Origin: Cryptomeria japonica
Lineage: Eukaryota; Streptophyta; Pinopsida; Cupressales; Cupressaceae
Direction: 5' to 3'
Length of the DNA: 64,000 nucleotides
Assembly: GCF_030272615.1 (NCBI RefSeq)
Contig: NC_081410.1
Coordinates: forward strand, 258,153,533-258,217,532
The translations under genes were made by a program, and so were the position numbers. The notes under the pieces were generated by a model that worked only from the letters and a program-made list of their open reading frames with translations, searched no databases and was not told the origin of the DNA. This document shows, piece after piece, positions 22,463-33,585 of this stretch (position 1 is the stretch's first letter; each line of letters starts with the position of its first letter).

Positions 22463-23284
22463 ATAAGACTAATTTCTATGGCGTGATTAGTATAAAAGAG
22501 GATCGATTCACCTTGTTATGAATAAGTACAACTTATCATAAGGAGATGCCATTAAGGAAAGACATATCCTTTTAAAAGGCAACCATTCCCATGTGCAAGG
22601 TATAAGATGAAGTTCAAACATACTCCAACAACATTGAAGGAGTTTATCCGTTTCTTTCATACCTAGTTAGGATTGCTCAAATTGAACATTACCTTTGGCA
22701 CACAAAACCTTTGCATAAGGAACAATTTCAAAACCAGGGAGAGCACCAAATCGTGGCATGCTACAACTATATTAGGAACAACATCCTTTTACATTGTTGC
22801 CAGCATATAACTTAATACCAGGAACAACAAATAATCACTGGAAGGTGATACCCATATCTACCTTTGCACGTTCCCATTGACACGTCAGACACAACAACAT
22901 ACATAGCTTTATAGCTATTCTTTATAAGGAACTAAATTCAGACGTAGCATCATCAAGAGATTACAACTTTATATCTATATACTAGAAGGAGCTTTATATC
23001 AATAAATCCAATGAGACATCAAGATCCCTTTGTATGCTTACTCATCTTCAAATTTGAGACAAGAAGTACTCTTATTATTCTACAAACCAAATAATTGTGC
23101 ACATATTTTATAGTTATATTAGAGATAGCATCAATATTAGTTACATTTCATAATTAATGCCATTTGCAAGGTAACATCAGCATATAGTCAAGATCAGTAA
23201 GGAAAGAAATCTCTTGAAATTAATCTTTGCAAATTGAATATCCCTATTTCATAAGTTATAAAACAAGAGGGACATTACATATCT

Positions 23285-24060
23285 TGGCTTCATTAAGTAG
23301 GGTTGTTGCCATTTCTTTGACTGTCCGATTTCTTCTCTCAACTACACCATTTTGCTGTGGTGTTCTTGCTGCAGAATAATGTCTTTTGATACCATGCTTT
23401 TCACAATATTCATCAAATTCATTAGAGATAAACTCACCACCTCTATTTGATCCAAGACATTTAAGTTGCAAACCACTTTCTTTTTCAACCATGGCTCTAA
23501 AAATTTTGAATCTCTCAAATGCCTCAGATTTTTCTTTTAAAAATGTTATCAATGTCATTCTAGAAAAATCATCCACAGATTACATAAAGTACCTTTCATT
23601 TTTTAAACCCTTAGTTCTGGTGGGACCACAAAGATTAGTATGAATTAATTCTAAGGGTTTTGAAGTTAAGTAATCTTTAGATTTGAAACTTACTCTTGTT
23701 TGTTTTCCTTGTTGACATTTTTTACAAATAATGTTCTTAGGCTTTGTAATTTTAGGCATGTCTTATTGAATTCATAGAACTAATCTTGACAAGATTATCA
23801 AAATTTACATGTCCTTACCGTCTATGCCAAAGCCAACTTTCATCAACTTGCCCCAACAAACATGTTTTACCTTTTACCTCCTTGAGATCATAAACATTGC
23901 TTTCTGTTCTTTTCCCTTCAACAATTAATTTTCCTAATTTAACTTTCCTTATTTCACATCCTTGAGCATTAAAGATTACAAAGTCTCTATCGTCACACAT
24001 TTGACTAACATTTAATAAATTTTATTTAAGTCCTTCTACATACCAAACATTGTTTGTTTC
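23285..24060 (-). pseudogene. Copia integrase N-terminal and core domains, broken
   Basis: Integrase joins element DNA to the host chromosome. Minus strand: SWLWHRR.GHVNFDNLV (H/H of the HHCC zinc domain, with a stop after the first part at about 23815), then IICKKCQQGKQTR (C/C). Core: HTNLCGPTR, GSNRGGEFISNEFDEY, and QQNGVVERRNRTVKEM. The family has Asp at HTD and SDRGGEF; both are Asn here, so two of the three catalytic acids are gone while the Glu remains. A stop before SVDDFSRM also breaks the frame. The domain ends at the TATCT insertion site. Confidence 0.85.
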
Positions 24061-24070
24061 TAAAGTACCA

Positions 24071-24328
24071 TTAATGTTCAAAATTCAAAGAACCTTTACC
24101 ATGAATTTGAACTGATGACCTGTCTCCAAATTTCACTGCACCACCATTCCAATCAGTAAATTTGACAAACTTACTCTTATCACCAGTCATGTGATTAGAG
24201 CAACCATTGTCTATTATCCATAGGTTCTTCCTTTTAACATGCAAAGCAATTTGAACAATCATGGACTTTCCTTCTTTCTTCTTACACACTTTTTCTGCTT
24301 CTTTCTTGAAACCTTCAGGACTATTCAA
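24071..24328 (-). pseudogene. Copia protease domain, altered active site
   Basis: An open stretch of 85 codons with WIIDNGCSNHMTGDKSKFVK near 24225-24165. The copia protease active site is normally IDSGCSNHMTGD, so the Ser next to the catalytic Asp is Asn. Upstream are Lys/Glu-rich residues joining gag. The frame ends at SLNFEH after a frameshift. Confidence 0.8.
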
Positions 24329-24329
24329 G

Positions 24330-26124
24330 AATATGCTCCCATTCCTTCTCTGTTATGCAAAACTCATGTTATATTGTCTTGCAACTTGACCAATATTTTG
24401 ACATTTATAACAAATCACATTGAAATCTTTCAACGAATCAAAAGAATTTCTACTGACAAAAGTTCTCCTTCTTGATATAACTCTACAATCAATTGCTCTA
24501 TGACCAAAACAATTGCAAAAGTTACACTAACCATAAAAATAGGGATAAAACTTGTTCATTACCTTTTGTCTTGTAGGAGGGGCCATTGTGGATACCTTTT
24601 TTTGCCTTTGGACCTTAACAAAACCATCATTATTATCCTTCCTATTGAAGGAATTATTTGTACTAGAACTTGGCCTTTGTCAAAACCCAAACCAGATTTG
24701 TTTTTGTCTAATCTTTGATTGGCTAACATTTCATCCAACATATTAGAACTCTTCTCAAATTTTGATCATCTTTAGACACACTTTTCAATTGTTCAAATTC
24801 ATTTCTTAAAGCTGCTACTTCACTTTCTAACTTCAAACAATTTTCAAATTTTAACATAAGTTCAAAATTAATTACCTCTTCTCTTCTCTTGCCCTCTTCA
24901 ATTTCAATTTTCATATTGAAGATTATTTGATTACCTTCTTCAAGTTTCTTCTTTAGTGTTTTATTGTCCTTTGGTGCAAAAATCTCTTGCTTTGTTCTCT
25001 CCTTCTTCAATCTTCTAATTTCCTCTAAGGCACATAACAATTCACCTTCAAGATAGATCTCTCCTTCAACATCATGCAAAACTTCATCACTTTGATCTGC
25101 ATTGAGTGACCCAACTGCCATGAATAATGTCTCACATTTTTTAACATCAAACTCATACTCAATGTTGTCTTTTGAATTTGTGCCGTCTTCTTCTTTGATG
25201 TACAAGCTTTTCTTGTTCTTTAAAGAATTTCTTTGTTTGTAGCGAAATTGGCTTTTGTTTTTCTTCTTGAAGCCTTCTCCATCATCTTTATCATTTTTGC
25301 CATAAGGACACTTAGCAACAAAGTGCCCAATCTTCTTGTAGTTGAAACATTTAAAAGGTAGCTTCCCTTAATACTTTCCAAAACCCTTCTTGAGTGTTCT
25401 AAAAAGATTTGCAAGTTCTTCATTTGTGTCATAATTTGACTTAGAACTTATTTCTTTCGCTTTCTTTGTTGCTTTAAATGCAACTTCTCTTTTAGAAGTA
25501 TATTCACCAAGCATTCTCATTTCATATGTTGTGAGAATGCCATGTAGATCATCAACTGTAATTTTACTAAGATCTCTGACGTGTTCTATTGCAAAGATTT
25601 TAGCATTATATCTTGAAGGTAAAGATCTCGAAACTTTTTGAACAACTATAGAGTCCTCCATGTTTTCTCCAAGCCCTTTAATTGCATTCACTATCTCATC
25701 AACTCTAAGGAGATAATTTGCAATCTACTCTTCTTATTTCATCTTTGACCCTTCAAATTTTGTTTTGTATGTTTGTAACTTTGCTTGCTTCACTTTACCA
25801 TCACCTTCATAGATACTCTTCAATTTATCCCTGATGGCTTTAGCTGTTTGACAATGCATCACTTTAACAAACTCAGTATTAGATAAAGCACAAAGAATTG
25901 CATTCTTAGCTTTAGCATTATTTTCATACTCTCTTTTCATAAGGATCAACAAAAGGAGTTGTAGGCATTGTATAATCATTAACAACAAACATCCATATAA
26001 CAAAGCCCAAAGAAGATAAATAACTCTTTATTCTAATACTCCAAAAAGCATAATTAGTACAATCAAATAAATGGGCTTTATTTGAGGGGGATCCTTCTAA
26101 ACAAGCCATGTGTTCTTTAACCAA
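24330..26124 (-). pseudogene. Copia gag, broken by several frameshifts
   Basis: Start region at 26124-26109: MACLEGSPSNKAHLFDCTNY then AFWSIRIKSYLSSLG, the N-terminal pattern of copia gag. Downstream are CALSNTEFVKVMHCQTAKAI and KLKSIYEGDGKVKQAKLQTY (26000-25750), VVQKVSRSLPSRYNAKIFAI and ITVDDLHGILTTYEMRMLGE (25650-25500), and a zinc knuckle at 25313-25352, CFNYKKIGHFVAKC, whose second Cys is Tyr. A long Glu/Lys-rich coiled-coil-like segment follows (25205-24760). At least five frame changes separate the pieces. Confidence 0.8.
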
Positions 26125-26175
26125 GATCTACTTAAGCTGATTAAGCCTTTTCAAGCACCAGAATTTGATATCAAT

Positions 26176-27121
26176 TGTAGAACACAACTCTCTTACTTAG
26201 AGGGGGGGTGACTTGGTAGAAGAGATAAGATTTAGATCCTCAACCAATTAAAACATTTGATGAACCTAGAAAAACTTGAAATTGAAAATGAAAGGAATGC
26301 AACTACACAATGAAGCCAATACACATGAAATACATGAAAAATGCAAAATGGGAAAAACCACGATGAGAAGTGCCGCTAGGATCTACTGTCCTACTCTAGC
26401 CTTACAAGTCAAAATTGCGTACAAATTTTAAGGGCACCAACCCTAAGGAATCACCAAATTCCTTGTTAGAGCACCAACTCTAAAAAATTCACCATTTATC
26501 AAATTGAGCACCAACCCAACATCCTTTAGGCACCAAACTTAAGAATGTCACAAGTAAAAGAATTGCTGTTTTCAAATCTGAAACAGTACAATATTGGAAG
26601 CATACATTGGAATTGTTACAAACTGAACATCATAACTTTTCAAATATAAGAATGTCTTATATTCAATTTGCAATTAATCTTTTCTATCTTGTCTGCAGTC
26701 TTTTAGAAAAATCCTGTTCACATAAACTCAACAGAGTCAACACAACTTCATCAAGCAAGGGTATGACATATATATATATATCACTGCTGATCTTTTTTAT
26801 AATCTGAATCAATTAAACAACATAAACTCATAGCACTGTTTCTCTCTATCAAAAACACAAGTTATATAATCACATTATACCTCAATCTTCCTCTATGATC
26901 TGCATTATTTTTGCATTTTACAATGGCAAGGTCCTTTTCATTCTTTCATCAACATTCTCATTCAGATTCTCAGCATCTTGCACACTACATTCAGTATTCT
27001 AACACAAAGACTTATTCATGATTTTTGATGTTCTATATAACACACAATCTTTTGCTTTTCTAAAAACAGATTTTACTATCAAACTCTCTCAGCATTATTC
27101 AACCACACACACACACACACC
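26176..27121 (-). repeat. 5' LTR of the copia element, truncated
   Basis: It starts TGTAGAACACAACTC and aligns with 6758-7690. Just left of it the minus strand reads ATTGATATCAAATTC, a worn Met-type primer site. The alignment stops in a CA microsatellite at about 27104-27122, so the last ~170 bp of the LTR are missing. Confidence 0.8.
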
Positions 27122-27122
27122 A
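27104..27122. repeat. CA microsatellite
   Basis: About nine CA units at the point where similarity to the left LTR ends. The left LTR has only a short ACACACACC there. Confidence 0.85.
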
Positions 27123-27527
27123 CAATCCAAAGGAGTGCCTTTAACTTGAAAATTCAAAATCTTGCAAAAGGACTCTATGGCCCAAAATTCGCAATGAGCA
27201 AACATTGTGATTTTAAATAAATCTTGAATTTCACTTATTTCGCCCGAAGTCATGAAAGGAGGACATTTAAACTTAAAGATCATCTCCCAGTTCATCCAAA
27301 CAATCTGAAAATCAAAGCAAGGCGTCAAAAAGGTGAAAAGGTAAATCTTTCAAAACCTCCAGTATACCCGAAATTCCAAGACTCAGGTGATTACAAGGTT
27401 AAATCGCACGTTTTGATCTAAGGGTGTGAATTTCAGAAGTAAAAAGTGGTGTTAAAATGGAACCAAAATCGCATCCTGCCAGAGGAAAATTAAAGTCACT
27501 ATTCAGACCTTAAAACCCAACATCGTT
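27122..27527 (+). repeat. Degenerate non-coding repeat block
   Basis: Loosely repeated words GCCCGAAGT, GAAAAGGTAAATC and AAATCGCACG, like those at 60461-61740. No gene. The chromovirus at 27528 appears to have inserted into it. Confidence 0.45.
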
Positions 27528-28786
27528 TGAAATGGACACCCTAGAATGCCCAAAAACTAAACCAACTGCTGATAGGAATTAAGTCAAACAGTTTGCATCC
27601 AACTCCTTATTTCTCCGTTTAATGTTTAAACCTCTTATGGCTTCAGAAATGAAATGTTTGTTTGTTTTTTAGTCTTTGCATAGATTTGAAACCATATAAC
27701 ATGAACTAGAAGGAAATTACAATAATGTGCAACATGAAGATTGATCTACTGCTGAAATGATATTATTTCCAGAATTATTAAAATCAAATACATAGCAGAT
27801 TTTTTAACTCACTAAATACTCCAGCATTTTTGACATAATATTCCAGCAATGACTTCGCATCTTGCTGCTACAGTAACATGAATAGTGTTGTGCTACAGTA
27901 ACGTGAATAGTGTTGCGCTACAGTAGCATGAATAGTGATGTGCTACAGTACGTGAATAGTGCTGCGCTACAGTGCTACTATAGTATTAATTAGTCTTCAA
28001 TCAGTCCAATATCATCATAAAATCATCCCTTCAGAATGGCATAAGCATTGGTCAAGAAGTGGAGAAGGTATGAGCAAAACACCAAATTTGCCTGTAGCTA
28101 AAAATGCACCCAATTTGCCTGTTAATGAAGCTGATAGCAATAGATTCCAAAGGCCAAACCCCAAGGGAATGACGTCTAGAATGTCACAAGAGAGGATAGA
28201 CGTCCTCTAATGCCAAGAACGGATCTGCAACTCACACATCAATTTTTTCTCATATTCAACATGCTGAATGAAGCCACAAAAGCTTCCTTTTATTCTTTCT
28301 CCAAGGGTCGACCCAACTCACTTAAGCAATGTGGGATAAAACATGTGCAATATAAAACATATTAAAATATTCACTTATGTCTCCCTTGGATGCCCCTTTG
28401 ATTTGCACACATCCCCATAAAATAAATATTAAAGTAACACTTTAATATTTTACAATTAAATTAAATGTTACTTTAATAACACTTCAGGCATTAAAATATA
28501 CTAGCAATTGGACTTCGAATAGCGCGAATGATAACTCGTCGAAAAGCTCTCGCCAAGGAATATCGAATCCAATCACCAAAACTAGCCTCTGTTGTGTCCT
28601 GTTGACTTACTAAAAATAGTAAGTATGCCTGAAACTAAGTAAATCAACTCTGTTTTGGCTTGAACTGGAAATGACTAGGCCAAAACACTTCAGGATCCCT
28701 TTAAACCCTTCGTTAGCCCTCGGGACCATGTAGAGCTAGGCATAACGCACATATGCTTGGTCAACTGCTAAAGTGGGGACATTACA
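27528..28786 (-). repeat. 3' LTR of the chromovirus
   Basis: 1,259 bp, TGAAATGGACACC to GGGGACATTACA on the plus strand. Minus-strand AATAAAAGG near 28290 is a possible TATA element. Contains the ACTTACTAAAAATAGTAAGT palindrome at 28605-28624. Confidence 0.9.
27866..27982. repeat. Tandem array GCTACAGTAACRTGAATAGT
   Basis: About five units of 20-24 bp, each GCTACAGTA plus TGAATAGTG, inside the LTR. The same array is at 33924-34042 in the other LTR. Confidence 0.9.
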
Positions 28787-30320
28787 GTCCGTCCCCCTTG
28801 AAATTGCTTGTCCTCAAGCAATCTCAGTCCAGCCTGTTGTATCACCTGCTCATTTTGCCATGTAGCATCTTCCTCCGGCAGGTCTCTCCATCTGACCAAA
28901 TACTCCTTCACTATCCTGTTTCTGAGTTTCCTCTCTCTGGTGTCCAGAATAGCCTCAGGTACTAACATGAGCTTCCCCTCCTCATCCAAGGGGGGTAAAT
29001 CTGCAGAAGGTACTACACTCTGACCAATAGCTTTCTTAAGCCTAGACAAATGAAATACATTGTGTACCCGACTGCCCTCTGGAAGCTCAAGCTCATAGGC
29101 GAGTTCGCCCACTCTGCGAATCACCCTGTAGGGACCATAAAATCTAGGCTTCAGCTTCTCTGCTCCGCTCCTCTTGAGCGATGACTGCCTATATGGCTGT
29201 AGCCTCAAGTACACCATATCCCCTACCTCAAAACTGCGTTTTACCCTGTGCTGATCAGCATACAACTTCTGCTGATTTTGAGCTTGCTGTATGTTCTCCT
29301 TGAGCGCTCTCAAGATATCCTGACTATCCTGCAATAAGTCTTTGGCTTTGGGCACCCTGCTGTCTCCCAAAACCAAATCCATGAAGCTTGGTGCTTCATA
29401 ACCATAAAGTGCCATGAAGGGTGTCATCCTGATGGACATATGATATGTAGTATTGTAACAGTACTCTCCCATATGCAACCATCTAACCCAAGCCCTCTGT
29501 TGTGTAGTCACATAGTTCCTCAAATGTCCCTCCACCCATTTATTCACAATCTCTGTCTGCGGATGATAACTAGTGCTGGGTGTAAGATCTGTGCCACACA
29601 ACCTAAACAACTCTTGCCAGAAAATACTCATAAATTTACTATCTCGATCACTGACAATGAATCTAGGCAGCCCATGTAACTTGAATATCTCTCTGAAGAA
29701 AAGATCTGCCACCTGTGCTACTGTGTAAGTGGACAGAATAGCAAAGAAGTGAGCGAACTTCGTTAAGCGCTCTACCACCACATAGATGCAATCTCTCCCT
29801 TGCACTCATGGTAACCCAGTGATAAAGTCCATTGAAATACTTCCCATTTCCTATCCGGAATGGGCAAGGGCTGTAGTAACCCTGCAGGGAACGTGTGCTC
29901 TCCCTTATTCTGCTGACAAACTACACACCCCCTGACATACCTCTGAACATCACCCTTGAGGCCTCTTCATGAGAACCGTTCTCGGATTTGCCTGTAGGTC
30001 TTGAAGACCCCTGGATGCCCAACTGTAGGCGCATCATGAAATACCCTCAGTATCGCCTCTTTCAACTGTGATGACGGAATCAAATAAACCTTGTCCTGAA
30101 ATCTGATCAATCCATCTATCACCTCATAGCGATCATCCCGTATAGTACCAGAAATCAAACCTGAAGCCCAAGTATCTCCGACATACTCTGCTATAATCTT
30201 ATCCCTCCAATCTCCTGTAATCTCTGCAAGAGCACAAATGTGAGGTCTTCTGGATAAGGCATCAGCTACTACATTCTTCTTCCCTTTGACAAACTCAATG
30301 TCAACGTCATAAGCTTGCAA
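28768..30320 (-). pseudogene. Chromovirus integrase and chromodomain, broken
   Basis: Minus strand from 30320: YDVDIEFVKGKKNVVADALS (end of RNase H), then the integrase zinc domain with GHPGVFKTYRQIRERFS, a TGA, and CVVCQQNK. A one-base loss near 29848 and a TGA at 29807-29809 split it from the core: DFITGLP, IVSDRDSKFMS and PQTEIVNKWVEG. The last lacks the DGQT expected after PQT, next to the catalytic Glu. The C-terminal GPY/F module FYGPYRVIRRVGELAYELEL precedes a chromodomain EYLVRWRDLPEEDATWQNE, which can guide integration to particular chromatin. The frame stops inside the 3' LTR at GGRTVMSPL. Confidence 0.9.
28787..28808 (-). promoter_or_regulatory. Polypurine tract of the chromovirus
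   Basis: The minus strand reads GCAATTTCAAGGGGGACGGA just before the LTR start TGTAATGTCCCC. Confidence 0.8.
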
Positions 30321-30335
30321 TTTAGTGACCCGCTT

Positions 30336-32231
30336 CTACTGCCTATCATTCAAGTCTCGCTGGCTCATGAAATACTTTGTGTTGTTGTGATCCGTCTTGA
30401 TCACAAACTTCCCTCCAACCAAGTAGGATCGGAATTTGGCCAGGGCATGCATGATGGCCAACATCTCACGATCATAAATAGAATAGCTCCTCTCCACACC
30501 TTGGAGCTTCCTACTCTGAAAAGCGATGGGGTGCTTCTCCTGCATCAATACTGCTCCAATCACATCACCTGATGCATCACAATGAAGCTCAAAAGGCTTC
30601 GTGAAGTCTGGTAGAGCTAGAACTGGACATGAAGACATCACCTGCTTGAAATGCTCAAAACACCTCTGTGCTGCCTCTGTCCACATGAAGGCCCCCTTCT
30701 TAGTAAGATCTGTCAAGGGAGCAGCTGTTTGAGAAAACCCCTTAACAAACCTCCTATAAAAACCACATAAGCCAAAGAACCCCTTAAGCTGAGTAAGGTT
30801 CGTAGGCGTGGGCCAATCAACAATAGCTCTAATCTTTTTAGGGTCCACCCGAACTCCCTTTGAACTAATAATATGACCAAGGTACAAAAGCTCTGTCATC
30901 CCGAACTCACACTTAGACTCCTTGGCATATAGGGACTCTTTCTCCAAAATAGATAGTACCTCCTCAAGATGCTGCAAATGCTCCCCCCACGATTTGCTAA
31001 AGACCAAAATATCGTCAAAGAAAATCAAAACATATCTCCTCAATTGCCCCCTAAACACCTGGTTCATGCAACTCTGAAAAGTAGCAGGAGCATTGGTTAG
31101 CACAAATGGCATAACCAGAAACTCGAAATGACCACAGTGACACCGAAAAGCTGTCTTCTCAATGTCCTCTGCCCTCATACTGATCTGATGATACCTTGAT
31201 CTCAAATCTATCTTTGTGAAGACGCATGCCCCATGTAGCTCATCTATCAGCTCATCTATCCTCGGAATGGGGTACCTGTTCTTAATGGTTTTCTTGTTCA
31301 AGGCCCTGTAGTCAATGCACATGCACATTGTTCCATCTTTCTTCTTAACCAAAACAACTGCTGAAGCAAAAGGGCTTTTGCTTGGCCTAATGTGCCCCAT
31401 CTCCAACAACTCCTTGATGGCTTTCTCTATCTCATCCTTGTGTTTCTTAGGATGACGATAGGGTGTGATCATAAGGGGCTTAGCCCCCTCTTCTAATTCA
31501 ATGACATGCTCTATTCCCCTATCTGGAGGAACGCCATGTGGAATACTGCTAAATACCTTGGCATGTCTATCAAGGATGTCCTGCATATCAGGCGGATGAC
31601 TCTTAACTTGTGGTTCTGGTGATGCTAGCATAATCAAGCACTCTGCTGCCCACTCAACATCATCATGTCTGAACAACCTGTCCATCCTCCTCAAAGAAAC
31701 TACCCTACAACTGCCATCTGATAATCCTCTGAGTACCACGGTCCTGCCCTCATGCTGGAACCTCATCTCTACTCTCTCCATGTTGAGAGTAAATTCTCTC
31801 AACGATGCCATCCAAGTCATCCCTAAAATAACGTCATAATCACCCATGTCCACAACATAGAACTCATCTTGGAGCTCATAACCATCTCCCAATCTGATGC
31901 GAAGATTTGTAATCTTCTGTGTGCATAGTAACTTGTGACCACTAGCTACCATGACTTGGAAACCTGAATGTTCTTCAGTTTGCCACCCTCTGCTAGCCAC
32001 TAACTGTGAATCTATGAAATTATGTGTGGCCCCAGTGTCCAACAAAGCAACCACCTTCTGTCCCTGTATGGTACCACGCACCTTAAAAGTAATTGACTTT
32101 TGAGCACTTGTCAATCTAGCTAGGGACTTCTCATTCCTTGAACCCTCCTCAGTGGCACTGCTCTCACCATCAGACTTTGACTGCTGCTCCTCATCCTTTG
32201 ACTGTGACTCCTTAGCAGAGAAGTACTCCAT
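30336..32231 (-). pseudogene. Chromovirus protease, reverse transcriptase and RNase H
   Basis: An uninterrupted 631-codon stretch. Protease: [20 protein letters not shown] (residue ~60). [22 protein letters not shown], a fingers/palm block, [18 protein letters not shown], and the catalytic [17 protein letters not shown] (~410), with both Asp present. RNase [33 protein letters not shown] and [13 protein letters not shown], with the D-E-D acids intact. In-frame TAGs bound it on both sides: 32232-32234 toward gag and 30336-30338 within NDRQ.KRV; in each case the same frame continues. This is the best-kept RT in the window, though the full polyprotein cannot be made. Confidence 0.9.
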
Positions 32232-32363
32232 CTAGTTGGCCTTAGCCTTCAGAGGACACTTGTGAGATAAATCCCACGGTTCCCTAAACTGAAAACATAA
32301 TTTTTTTTGTCTCAACTCGTTCAGTGTCTCGTTGTCTAACCTCTTTGATTCCTTTTTCTGAGG

Positions 32364-33437
32364 CTAAGAATCCCTATGTAGAGGTTTATTATCCTTATCC
32401 TTCTTGAAGTGTGGGTCCTTAGGAGTGAACTTACTCCTAGAAGCAGAAGGTGCAAGATCTCTCGCCTTCCGAATGGCATCCTGCAATGTGAGGGGATCAT
32501 GTCCCTTCACCCAACCATGAAGAGGCTCTGACAATCCATCCACAAACAGTACAATCAACTTCCTCTCCGAAATGTCTGTAACCAACACTGATAGTCTCTG
32601 GAAATCTGAGATGTAACTGTCGATAGGACCCCACTGTCTCAACTGAGCTAACTCCTTGAAATGGAGTTCTGGATCCTTTGTATCAAACCTGTCAATCAAC
32701 CTCTCAGTGAACTCTGCGTGTGTGTCTATCTGATTATGGCCCAATGTGACCATACCATGGTGCCACCACTCGTGTGCACTCCCATCCAAGTGCAATGCAG
32801 CATACTTAATCGCATCCTCCTCAAGCATGGGATTAAGCTGAAAATAAGTATCTAATTTCTGGACCCATGTCCGTGCTAAAGCCTTCCCTGTACCATCATA
32901 GTAGGGAATAGACAACTTTCCCAGCTTCTTCCTCATCTCATAATTCTGTTGTCGGTTTCCTCTCATGGACATATTCTTGAGTCTAACATCCATATATTCC
33001 CTGAATGTCATCTCAGCCTGTAGCTCAGGGCTAGAGTCCCTCCAATCATCCATAATCATATTTTGAATCTCTTGCTGTGTAGGACCGACATTATTCTGGT
33101 CATTCTGTCTCGGAGGAAACTGTGGCATGAGTGGTCTCGTAGTAGAAGAACTCGCTCTAGCATATGTCCTGGTTCCCCTATTAACTGATGCGTCTCCATT
33201 ACCTCCATTACCCTGTCCACCTCCCTGATTACCATTATTACCTTGATTGGTATTATTACCTTGGTTGCCATTATTACCTCGGTTGGCATTATTGCCTTGA
33301 TCTGCTCTCGTCAAATGTTGTGTAAATGCTATAGCCATCTGCTGCAACGTAGCCTGGAGCTCCCTCTTACCCCTAGCAAGATCACTGAGCATCTCCCTAG
33401 TGCTAGGTTCTCCCCTTTCCCCATCTTTGTCACCCAT
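32364..33437 (-). pseudogene. Chromovirus gag
   Basis: Starts at ATG 33437 (MGDKDGERGEPSTREML); the open frame reaches further upstream only into the LTR. Residues ~45-75 are an Asn/Gly/Gln-rich run (NQGNNTNQGNNGNQGGG). The gag domain at ~210-330 has ALARTWVQKLDTYFQLNPML, HEWWHHGMVTLG and SYISDFQRLSVLVTDISERK. A TAG at 32364-32366 ends it, but the same frame continues to a zinc-knuckle remnant CFQFREPWDLSHKC (about 32275) whose second Cys is Phe, then a further TAG and protease. Gag and pol were thus one frame. Confidence 0.85.
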
Positions 33438-33570
33438 GGCTGGTGCTGAAAAAGGGTTACCCTCCTCTTCAATCTTTAGTGAATTCTGTAGGTTTGTGTT
33501 TGACTTGTTTCTCCTCAAGTAATACTGATGTGTTGGACGTATGAAACCCTCATAGGATGGCAGGAAAAAC

Positions 33571-33585
33571 AAGTTTTGATACCAT
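33571..33585 (-). promoter_or_regulatory. Primer binding site, Met type with changes
   Basis: The minus strand ATGGTATCAAAACTT follows the LTR end ..CCATTTCA directly. It matches TGGTATCAGAGC except for two bases. Confidence 0.8.

Larger units (their letters stand above)
18235..23279 (-). mobile_element. Solo LTR with TATCT target duplication, itself interrupted
   Basis: It begins TGTAATATCC and ends GGGACATTACA, with exact TATCT at 18230-18234 and 23280-23284. Its own sequence is 18235-18768 plus 22468-23279, about 1,346 bp after removing the nested element and one ATAAG copy. It has no coding content and minus orientation (TGTAATGTCCC at the right end). It disrupts the copia integrase. Confidence 0.9.
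6758..27121 (-). mobile_element. Ty1/copia LTR retrotransposon, split by two insertions
   Basis: One decayed minus-strand element. In minus-strand order the pieces are: truncated 5' LTR (27121-26176), gag (26124-24330), protease (24328-24071), integrase (24060-23285, then 18234-17621), RT (17620-16583), RNase H (9133-8606), 3' untranslated region (8605-7861) and 3' LTR (7860-6758). INT-before-RT order is diagnostic of copia. The gaps are the insertions 9134-16580 and 18235-23279. Removing these and one TATCT copy leaves an internal region of about 5.8 kb, sensible for copia. At the first insertion roughly eight codons and the distal end of the inserted right LTR have also been lost. Confidence 0.85.
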
